DNA of 64,000 nucleotides, taken from positions 65,126,412 through 65,190,411 of the forward strand of contig OY755240.1 of the NCBI GenBank assembly GCA_963576725.1, in the 5' to 3' direction. The DNA comes from Azorinus chamasolen. Taxonomy: Eukaryota; Mollusca; Bivalvia; Cardiida; Solecurtidae. A program made the translations under genes and the position numbers. This document shows, piece by piece, positions 44,997-54,358 of this stretch. How positions within the stretch are numbered: the first letter of the stretch is position 1; the number at the start of each line of letters is the position of its first letter. Under the pieces are notes generated by a model. That model was not told where the DNA came from. It worked only from the letters and a program-made list of their open reading frames with translations, and made no database searches.

Positions 44997-45996
44997 ATGT
45001 CTCCCCCCATATTTATATGGGGGAGACATATTGTTTTCGTGAGAGTTGTCTGTCTGTCCGTCTGTCTGTCCGTCCGTCTGTCCGTCTGTCTGTCACACTT
45101 TTTGTCCGGACGATAACTTCAATATGCCTGATGCCAGTTGATTGAAACTTCATATATGGAAAGAGCATAATGAGAGGAAGTGTCATGCACAAGGTCCATA
45201 ACTCTGGCTTCACTAATATTGGAGTTATTGCCCTTTGTAAAAAAAAAATCACACTTTTTTGTCCGGACGATAACTCCAATATGGCTCATGCCATTGGATT
45301 GAAACTTCATATATGGAAAGATCATGACGAGAGGAAGTGTCATGCACAAGGTCCATAACTCTGGCTTCACTAATATTGGAGTTATTGCCCTTTGTAAAAA
45401 ATATCATAATTTTTTGTCCAGATGATTACTCCTATGTGACACATGCCATTGGAGTGAAACTTCATACATGGAACGATCATAATAAGAGAAAGTGTCATGC
45501 ATAAGATCCTTAACTCGAGCTTCAATAAATTTAGAGTTATTGCCCCTTGTACATTTGTTTAATTCTTTCTTGTCCGGACGATAACTCCTATATGGCTCTT
45601 GCCATCGTATTGAAACTTCATACATGGAAAGAGCATGATGAGAGAAAGTGTCATGAACAAGGGCCATAATTCTGGCTTCAATACTTTTGGAGTTATTGCC
45701 CTTTGTTACATTTTTTGGCCGATCAATAACTCCTGTTCGACTGATGCTATTGGAATGACATTTTATTTTTGGAAAGAGCATGATGAAAGTAAGTGTCATG
45801 CACAATGGCCATAAATCTGGTATCAGTATTTTTGGAGTTATTAGCTGTTATCATTTTCTTCTTGAAAAATGTAGTGTGGAAAACGCATAATGAGGGGAAG
45901 TATCATTCATCAAGACCATAACATTTTTAGTGATTTCCCTTTACATATTGTTTTTATTAGAGGGGAGACATCCGTTTTTTTGACAAAAACCTCTAG
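44997..45996 (+). mobile_element. Hairpin-headed element, ATGTCTCCCC family
   Basis: The head is ATGTCTCCCCCC...GGGGGAGACAT, then GTCTGTCCGTCTG. About five cores of 140-150 bp are keyed on CGATAACTCC and GAAACTTCATA. The tail is GGGGAGACAT, hairpin GTTTTTTTGACAAAAAC and CTCTAG. The empty site in the other LTR reads CTTATTTTGG at about 31935. Confidence 0.85.
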
Positions 45997-46089
45997 TTTT
46001 GGTTTGTTTTGGTAAGAAAACATTCTGTATAGATTTATGTGAAGTGTCATTATATATAATTAGACCAATTAGCCATAATCCTCTTTGTT

Positions 46090-47707
46090 ATACCCCCCTA
46101 TTGAAAAAATGGGGGTATATTACTTTGCACATGTCGGTCGGTCGGTAGGTCTGTCGGTCTGTCAGTCACTAGGTCGGTAGATCAATGGTTTCCGAATGAT
46201 AACTAACAAACGACTTGGCATAGAATCTTCAAACTTGCTGTGGTGGTTAGTCATGACAAGTAAATGACCACTATTGTTTTTGAGGTCAAAGGTCAAGGTC
46301 ACAATGACCTAAAATGGTGAAATAGTTTCTGATCAATAACTGCTCAAGGGTTTGGCATAGGATCTTCAAACTTGCTGTGGTTGTTGGTCATGACCACTAG
46401 ATGACCCCTACTGTTTTTTAGGTCAAAGGTCAAGGTCACCATGACCTTAACTGGTTAAATGGTTTCCGATCAATAACTGCTCCAGGGTTTGGCTTAGAAT
46501 CTTCAAACTTGCTGTGGTAGTTTGTCATGACCACTGGATGACCCCTATTGTTTTTTAGGTCACTAGGTCAAAGGTCAAGGTCACCATGACCTTAAAGGCA
46601 TTTCAAAGCTTCTTATATAAGTGACCCCCCATATACACAGTATCCAGCTGTGCCCCTGCAGTGTCCAGTCAGGGTCCATAGCCATAATAGATAAAGTTAT
46701 GCAATTATAGATTGATCCTCTGTGATGGTAGCCCACCTTATCAATTCATGTATCAGATCCCTGACAGTCAACTCCCAAAATACACAGCATGGGGTTAATG
46801 GGTCAACATTCCTTTCGAAATGCCTTTAACTGATAAAATGGTTTCTGATCAATAACTGCTCAAGGGTTCGGCTTAGGATCTTCAAATTTGCTTAGGTGGT
46901 TCGTCATGACAACTAGATGAGCCCTATTGTTTTTGAGGTCACTAGGTCAAAGGTCAAGGTCACCATGACCTTAACTGGTGAAATCGTTTCCGATCAATAA
47001 CTGCTCAAGGGTTTGGTTTAGGATCTTCAAACTTGCTGTGGTAGTTGGTCATGACCACTAGATGACCCCTATTGTTTTTGAGGTCAAAGGTCAAGGTCAC
47101 CATGACCTTAACTAGTAAAATGGTTTCCGATCAATAACTGCTCAAGGGTTTATCTTAGAATCTTCAAACTTGCTGCAGTAGTTGGTCATGACCACTGGAT
47201 GACCCCCCATTGGTTTTTTAGGTCAAAGGTCAAGGTCATAATGACCTAACTGGTAAAATGATGTCTGATCAATAACTGCTCAAGGGTTTGGCTTAGGATT
47301 GTCAAATTTGCTGTGGTGGTTGGTCATGACAACTAGATGACCCCTATTGTTTTTGAGATCACTAGGTCAAAGACCAAGGTCATCATGAGCTTAACTGATG
47401 AAATGGTTTCCAATTAATAATTTTATCAATGGTTTGATTCGGGATCTTAAAACTTGCTGTGGTGGTTTGTTGTGACCACTAGATGACCCCTATAGTTGTT
47501 GAGGTCATTAGGTCAAAGGTCAAGGTCACCATGACCTTAACTTGTGAAGTGTTTTCAGATCAGTAAATGATCAGTGGATTGGCTTAGGATCTTCAAAGTT
47601 GCTGTGGTGGTTAGTCATGACCACTAGATGACCTGTATAGTTGTTGAGGTCACTAGATCAAAGGTCAGGGGGTCTGGGGGGTATACATGTTTTACAAACA
47701 TCTCTTG
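46090..47707 (+). mobile_element. Hairpin-headed element, ATACCCCC family, with TTAA MITE inside
   Basis: It has the same head, cores and tail as the 21673 copy (tail hairpin ATGTTTTACAAACAT, CTCTTG at 47707). The empty site in the other LTR is CTTTGTTTACATT near 32025. Core units again carry AGGTCAAAGGTCA and AGGTCAnnnTGACCT. A 230-bp MITE lies inside at 46596. Confidence 0.85.
46596..46825. mobile_element. TTAA MITE with AGGCATTTC ends
   Basis: Inverted ends AGGCATTTCAAA and TTTCGAAATGCCT are flanked by TTAA on both sides (46592-46595, 46826-46829). The uninterrupted core CCATGACCTTAACTGGT in neighbouring units is the empty site. This family differs in sequence from the CCCTTTCC MITEs. Confidence 0.85.
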
Positions 47708-47973
47708 TTTACATTTTGGGGCAGTTGACCTACTTCTCAGTTGGACCCAAATTTATGTCATTTTAAACATGTTTGAGATTAGGTTGAAATATTTTGTATA
47801 GCTAATATGTTGATTATTGTTGTTTAGATGATTTAGGCATATTACTTTGACAGTGACATGTTGTAGAGAGCCATAGTTTGCAATTATTGGAATATTTAGC
47901 AACATGTGCCCTTTGGGTAATGGCCGCCATTAGGGGCTGAAGAGCCTGAGAGTCACTTGTTTTTGCTATTTTT

Positions 47974-50056
47974 GGCCGGATTGCTAGCAATCCAGGCTTA
48001 TAGATTGGCGAATGCCGTCCGGTTGACCTTTTTGTTTGAGTTAGTTATAGCCAAAGTGTAATACCAAACTTGGCATGTGGGTTCAGAATGAGGGTCCCAT
48101 TACATGTCATAGGTTAGCAGGTAACTATGACCCCTTTTTTACCTTGTTTTTACGCTTCATTGACTTAGAGAATTTCCAGGTTGACCTTTTTGTTTGTGTT
48201 AGTTATAGCCAAAGTATAACACCTACAGTAACCAAACTTGGCATGTAGGTTCATAATGAGGGTCACATTACATGTCATATGTTAGTAGGTTATTATGACC
48301 CTTTTTTTACCTAGTTTTTACGCTTCATTGACTTAGAGAATTTCCAGGTTGACCTTTTTTGTTCCGATCAATCACTAATAAACGACTTGGCCTAGAATCT
48401 TCAAACTTACTGTGGTGGTTGGTCATGACAACTGGATGGCCCATATTGTTTTTGAGGTCACTAGGTCAAAGGTCAAGGTCACAATGACCTTAACTGGTGA
48501 AATAGTTTCCGATCAATAACTGCTCAAGGGTTTGGCTTGGGATCTTCAAACTTGCTCTCATGGTTAGTCATGACCTTTAAATGACCCCTATAGTTGTTGA
48601 GGTCAAAGGTCAAGGTCACCATGACCTCTACTAGTATAATGGTTTTTGATCAATAACTGCTCAAGGGTTTGGCTTAGGATCTTCAAAGATGCTGTGGTGG
48701 TTGGTCATGACATCTAGATGAACCCTCTTGTTTTTGAGGTCACTAGGTCAAAGGTCAAGGTCACCATGACTTTAACTAGTGAAACGGTTTCCGATTAATA
48801 ACTGCTTAAGGGTTTTGGTTAGGATCTTAAAACTTGCTGTGGTGGTTGGTCATGACCACTAGATGACCCCTAATGTTTTTGAGGTCACTAGGTCAAAGGC
48901 CAAGGTCACCATGACCTTAACTGGTGAAATGGTTTCCGATCAATAACTGCTTAAGGGTTTGGCTTAGAATCTTCAAACTTGCTGTGGTAGTTGGTCATGA
49001 CCACTATATGACTCCTATTGTTTTTGAGGTCACTAGGTCAAAGGTCAAGGTCACCATGACCGTAACTGGTAAAATTGTTTCTGATCAATAACTGCTCAAG
49101 GGTTTGGCTTAGGATTTTCAAATTTGCTGTGGTGGTTTGTCATGACAACTAGATGAGTCCTCTTGTTTTTGAGGTCACTAGGTCTAAGGTCAAGGTCACC
49201 ATGACCTTATCTGGTGAAATGGTTTCCTGCCAATAACTGCTCAAGGGTTTGGCTTAGGATCTTCAAACTTGCTTAGGTGGTTTGTCATGACCACTACATG
49301 ACCCCTAATGTTTTTAGGTCACTAGGTCAAAGGTCAAGGTCATCATGACATTAGCAGGTGAAATGGTTTTGAATCAGTAACTGCTCAAGGGTTTGGCTTA
49401 GGATCTTCAGGCGAGTGTTTGTTCTGTATGTGGTGTTTCCTGCATGACTCATTTTTGTACTTTTACTGTGGTGGTTGGTCATGACAACTAGATGATCCCT
49501 ATTGTTTTTGAGGTCACTAGGTCAAAGATTTAGGTCATCATGACCTTAAATGATGAAATGGTTTCCGATTAATAATTGCTCAATCATTTGGTTGGGGATC
49601 TTCAAACTTGCTGTGGTGGTTGGTCGTAACCACTAGATGACCCCTATAGTTGTTGAGGTCACTAGGTCAAAGGTCAAGATCACCATTACCTTAACTTGTG
49701 AAATGTTTTCAGATCAATAAATGATTACTGATTTGGCTTAGGATCGTCAAAGTTGCTGTGGTGATTAGTCATGACCAGTGGATGACCTCTATAGTTGAGG
49801 TCACTAGATCAAAGGTCAGGGGGTTTGGGGGTATACATGCTTTACAAATATTTCTTGTTTTTATGCTTCAATGAATTTCTAGATTGACCTTTTTAACATG
49901 TGGAGTTATAATGAGGACCTTATTACATGCAATTGGAATATGTTAACTATTTATTATGCCTTCAGCATCTGCTGATGCAGAAATGTATAATGATTGACTG
50001 TTCATCTATATCACTTTAATCGTCAATCCGACCATACCGACATTGGCGGTTTCTTG
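47974..50056 (+). mobile_element. Hairpin-headed element, GGCCGGATTGC family
   Basis: The head hairpin is GGATTGCTAGCAATCC. Cores have GTTAGTTATAGCCAAAGT and CTTGGCATGT. The tail is CAATCCGACC (head arm inverted), a weak hairpin ACCGACATTGGCGGT and TTCTTG. The empty site in the other LTR is GCTATTTTTACAG near 36808. A 5'-truncated ATACCCCC-family element occupies about 48364-49857. Confidence 0.8.
48364..49857 (+). mobile_element. ATACCCCC-family element, headless, nested
   Basis: It starts in mid-core (CCGATCAATCACTAATAAACG) after a T-run and ends GGGGGTATACATG, hairpin and TTCTTG, after which the host element resumes (TTTTTATGCTTC). About ten 145-bp cores are present. An unrelated 50-bp interruption (GGCGAGTGTTTGTTC...) sits at about 49410-49460. 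Confidence 0.75.
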
Positions 50057-50305
50057 TTACAGTCAATAAGTTGTTATAAATTCTGAAAATATGTTCTTAG
50101 GGTTAATGAATATGCTAGATTTAAGATTGCTATTTTTCTAGAATTATTTAGATTATCTATATTCTGTAATTGATGATTTTCTAGAGTGAATGGGTCTGAA
50201 GCCTAGGGACTGCAGCCTTGGACTAAAGAGGTTTTTCTTAGATGATGTTTGATTGCGATTTGGCACTCATATTTGATTATATTGAGATAAAATAAGTATA
50301 TTTTT

Positions 50306-52134
50306 AGCTCACCAGAGCATGAAATGCTCAGGGTGAGCTTTTGTGATCACCTGATGTCCGTCGGCGTCCGGCGTCAGTCGTCAACAATTTGAACCTTTAA
50401 AAATCTTCTCCTCTGAATCTACAGGGTTCTCAGCTTTCATCTTTGGCACATAGCATCACCTTTAGGTCCTCTACAAAAGTTATATAAATTATACCCCTGG
50501 GGTCAAAATTGGCCCCGCCCCAGGGGTGTCTTATTTTCAACAGAAACATGTAGTAAAACTTTGAAAATCTAGTTCTCTGAAACTTAAAGGCTCACAGCTT
50601 TCATATTTGGCACATAGCATCATGTTCAGGTCCTCTACAAAAGTTATATAAATTATGGCCCTGGGGTCAAAATTGGCTGCGCCCCAGGAGTGGGGAGTTT
50701 TCAATAGAAACATATAGTGAACTTTGAAAATCTTCTTCCTTTGAAACTGAAATGCTTCATAGCTTTCATATTTGGCACATAGCATCATATTCAGGTCTTC
50801 TACAAAAGTTATATAAATCATGCCACCAGGGTCAAAATTGGCCCCACCCCAGGGGTAGCAAGTTTTTCAAATCTGACTTACATATAGCTATTAATAAACA
50901 TTCACTGGTGTCTATTTTTAGCATACATTTAAAGGGAGATTATCTCCCTTTGCCCCTTTTTTATAACAACTTGATTGTCTCCCTTGTTGGTAGTAACTCT
51001 GCAGAAATATATCTACCCAAACAATGAATTTTTTTTGCACAGTAAATCAGACAATTAACCCTTTACTCCATAAATATGCCTTTCTACACCTTTGCAAACA
51101 GAGTAGACCCAGATCAGATGGCTCATGTAGTAGCCATCTGATCAGTCTGCTTATGATATAATATAGTGCAAAGTGCATTACATTATTTTCATTTTGTGTA
51201 CAATATACTTATAATATGTTTGCTAACCCTTTCCCTCATGTTAACACTTTTTTTACACATTTGCAAACAGACCAGACCCAGATCAGACGGCTCCTAAAGT
51301 AGCTGTCTGACCAGGGTTTGCTCTGTTTGTTAATGGAATTTGAAAGATGTTTCTTTACTTTCTAAAATGGCTACACTGTCCCACTTTCCATATTTCATTA
51401 TAACTATTTTGTCTATGAATATTCAGTAGGTATTTAAATTTTGAATAAAAATAGAACAGGGGAAGGGTTGAAAATAAATTAAGATATGAATAATAATAAC
51501 TCAAGAAGGTGTAATGAAAATATCTGAAATTTTGGATATTATTTATAAGCACATGTATAGATTAATTTATTCTTTCTAAAATTCAACCAATTTGCCCAGG
51601 AAAAGGGTATACATACTTTTGTACATGCCCTTCTTTAGATTTGCATTGCTATATATTTACATTCGCCCTGCAACGTCCTTATATAACCTTATTCTAAAAA
51701 GAAAGTTGCATTTTCCAATGAACGTTCATTTCAATACCGGATCCGTTGAAATATAAGAAATACAATGGAATGTAAATATAAGAAATGAATGACGTGCTCC
51801 CACTGTTCATGAGGTTATGCAACGCATAGCTTTACGAGCAAAGATTCACGTGAAGCCCTTCGGGCTTCACTAACTTTGCTCGTAAAGCTATGCGTTGCAT
51901 AACCTCATGAACACCGGAAGCACATCATTCATTTCTTAAATGTTTTCATTTACATTTTCTTAAATTTTCTTCACTTGAGGTCCTCTTCAAAAGTTACATA
52001 AATTATGCCCCTTAAGTCAAAATTGGCCCTCGCCACGGCTGACTGGTTTTCTATAGAAACACATAGTGAAAACTTTGAAAATCTTCTCCTCTGATTGTCT
52101 GGTGAGCGATGTCAGGGCCTTTCAGGCCCTCTTG
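50306..52134 (+). mobile_element. Composite pearl-like element with MITEs and a palindromic MITE
   Basis: The head AGCTCACCAGAGCAT is followed by three cores to about 50870. Then come a spacer, two TTAA MITEs (51056 and 51223) and a palindromic block (51658-51960), then a last core and the tail GGTGAGCGATGTCAGGGCC, hairpin and CTCTTG. The empty site in the other LTR is near 37058 (CTATTTTTATG). Confidence 0.78.
51779..51938. repeat. Palindromic MITE with about 40-bp near-perfect arms
   Basis: GTTCATGAGGTTATGCAACG... at 51805 pairs with its complement ending GAAC at 51912, with outer arms AAGAAATGAATGACGTGC. A second copy lies at 62131-62289. The shared flanking sequence (TTTACATTCGCCCTGCAACG at 51658 and 61814) shows that the whole block is repeated; about 185 bp present in the second copy is missing here. 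Confidence 0.8.
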
Positions 52135-52797
52135 TTGTGTAAATTGGATTTATTGCATTAGTCTTAAGAAAAACAATTTAGTGTGAGATTTGGTGAGATC
52201 TTGGAGTCAGCCAATCAGATAGCTTAGTTTAGGTCATGGGACATTTCTCTATATAAGTGAGTCTGTTTAGTGCTTCAATCGATTCTTTCCAGAACCAGGG
52301 ACCTGAAAGCTGCACTTCTCACGTTGGAGAAAGCAACTTTCAATGGTATTCACTATTTAGCATAATTTTACTTTACTGCTATTTGGTGAAACCTTAAGCA
52401 TTTCTGATTTTTGGCATTTAATATTTTTGATTCTAAATTGTTAAGGGAGAGAATCGCTCAATCAAATCTAAATTATTCCTTAGTTCCATTTTTGGCTATT
52501 TTATTCTATCTTTTAATTAGCAATTGGTAACTGCACTTTTTGCTCATTTAAATTAGAATTAAGCTTGTTTACTTTTTGGCTCTGGTGTAAATTTTGTGTA
52601 AATATTATTGTTTTTCATGTTTCTTAGATTAGATTGTTCTTAGATTAGATTTTTAATTCAAAATATAGTTTAATCATACTTTGGTCTTCAGTTATTCTTT
52701 TAAATTCTTTTATTTCTGACCCGAGAGGTCAGTGGTGTCATCCTGATGTTAAACTTGCCAACATTTCGCCTTTGTATAAAGAATCCTACAACACACA

Positions 52798-52924
52798 TGA
52801 ATGTTTAAGAGGTAGAGGCGTTAAGTAGGATATATGGTAGACACCCCTGGACACATTTCTGGTTGTATTGCATGGTACTTTTGTGACCAGTTGTAATTAC
52901 CCTAAGTAATTTGAAACCTTTTCA
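52798..52924. other. Probable remainder of the MITE broken by the LTR element
   Basis: After CACA at 52794 the sequence (TGAATGTTTAAGAGG...) resembles the part of the TTAA MITE missing at 31676, but it decays quickly. Nothing else is seen. Confidence 0.4.
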
Positions 52925-53480
52925 ATGGGTTAGTACCATAAGTATTTGGACATCCAGTCTACCATCGCAATGACTTTGTACCCTAATTACCCTAAATAGT
53001 TGGACACCTTGTCTGCCCTTTTCATTGGTTTGTACCCTAAGTATTTGGATACCCAGTCTACCATCTCCATTGGTTTGGACACAAAGTATTTGGACACCCA
53101 GTCTACCATCTCCATGGGTTTGGACACAAAGTATTTGGACACCCAGTCTACCATCTCCATGGGTTTGTACCCTAAGTATTTGGACATCCAGTCTGCCCTT
53201 TCCATGGGTTTGTACCCTAAGTATTTGGACACCCAGTCTGTCTTTCTATGGGCTTGTACCCAACATTAAGTATTTGGACATCCAGTCTGCCCTTTCCATG
53301 GGTTTTGTACCCTAAGTATTTGGACACTTTTCAAATGGGTCTACCCTTTCTATGGGTTTGTAGCTTAAGTATTTGGAGACCCTGTGTACTTTTTCAGTGG
53401 GTTTGTACCCTAATTATCGTAAGTATTTGGACAACCAATCTATCCTTTCCATGGGGTTGTACCCTAATTACCCGACATGT
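52925..53480. repeat. 45-bp minisatellite
   Basis: About ten units contain AAGTATTTGGACACCCAGTC and CCATGGGTTTG. The 45-bp period is a multiple of three, so several frames stay open on both strands; these look like by-products, with no start context or splice support. Confidence 0.85.
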
Positions 53481-53574
53481 TTGGACACTTATCTCCCCTC
53501 ATCATGGCTTTGTTAAGCTGAACAAATCAATATGCCAGCACCATTCTCATAAATATAACTGACATACATGTAGT

Positions 53575-53650
53575 AGGAATAAGTGTAGACCCAGATCAAA
53601 TTGTTCCTTAAGGAGCAGATTTAGCTGGGTCTGCACTTTTTGCCTTCGTT
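53575..53650. repeat. MITE stem-loop remnant
   Basis: GTGTAGACCCAGATCAAAT pairs with AGCTGGGTCTGCACT around TTCCTTAAGGA, the stem of the second TTAA MITE subfamily; the terminal repeats are lost. Confidence 0.55.
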
Positions 53651-53852
53651 TCTCTGCTTGGGTTATTCAAGCTGGCAATCTCAATTCCAGTTGTACATAC
53701 AAATGTAGTTTAGAAAATTGCATGAATGTGGCGTATTTTACAACAGGAATATGTTACTCTGAGATACTTCAATCAAGGCAGGAAGTCATTTTCCACATGA
53801 CATGGTTTGCTCTCCGATTTATTTCAATCATGACTACCACAAGTGTCATTAT

Positions 53853-54355
53853 ATCCCCACAAACAAAGTTTGGGGAGATACATATGAGTCAGCTTATCGG
53901 TCCGTTGGTCGGTCCATCGTTCGGTCTGTTGACTTTTTTCCCCACGCTGTTTCTCAGTAACCACTGACTAGAATCCATTGAAACATGACATGATTCTTTA
54001 TCATAAAAGGGTAATGCGCATCCAATAATAGTTTTCCAGCTTATTGATTTTCTTACAAAGTTATGCCCTTTTGTTTAAAAGTTTTGCGTTGGTCTGTCTG
54101 TTGACTTTTATTCTGCATGGTTTCTCAGCGACTGTTGACTGGAATCGTACATAACTTGACACAATTTATTATGAAGAGAAGATGCTTATCTAATAATAGT
54201 TATTCCCCTCTGTCGGTTGACTTATGAGTTATGCTCTTTCGAATTATTCAAAGCTTTTTTTCTTATGACAGTTGTAGGGGTATCAATCATTTTCAGTAAT
54301 AGTTCTAGTTGACACTAAGTCCCTGTCAACTTGACATACTTCAATCAAAATGTAT
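53853..54355 (+). mobile_element. Hairpin-headed element, TATCCCC family, 3' truncated
   Basis: The head is TATCCCC...TGGGGAGATA, then GGTCCGTTGGTCGGTCC and two to three degenerate cores (TTCTCAGTAACCACTGACTAGAATC). No 3' subterminal repeat or hairpin is found. Confidence 0.5.
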
Positions 54356-54358
54356 ACT

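Larger units (their letters stand above)
31677..52793 (+). mobile_element. LTR retrotransposon (Ty3/gypsy-like tail) swollen to 21 kb
   Basis: The left end TGTTGTA and right end TACAACA are perfect 7-bp inverted termini with TG...CA. The 4-bp duplication CACA flanks both sides (31673-31676, 52794-52797). The two LTRs are recognised by long shared sequence: 31677-32193 plus 36716-37188 matches 44734-52261 once insertions are removed. Just before the 3' LTR is the purine-rich GGGGGTGCTG (about 44723-44733), and upstream of it TTTCGGGGACGAAAT, an end-of-internal-region motif common in gypsy elements. No gag or pol frame survives, so the copy is non-autonomous. Confidence 0.75.
44734..52793 (+). 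repeat. 3' LTR, about 1.5 kb, interrupted by four elements
   Basis: It runs from TGTTGTA to TACAACA. Removing insertions at 44997-45996, 46090-47707, 47974-50056 and 50306-52134 leaves about 1,530 bp. CCAAT lies at 52211-52215 and TATATAAG at 52250-52257, followed by R-U5 sequence (CTGTTTAGTGCTTC...) that is missing from the 5' LTR. The paired LTR gives an empty site for every one of the four insertions. Confidence 0.75.

Noticed and set aside
53000..53315. Repetitive proteins such as KYLDTQSTISMGL
   Set aside because: Both strands and several frames are open because the minisatellite period is 45 bp; no gene signals.
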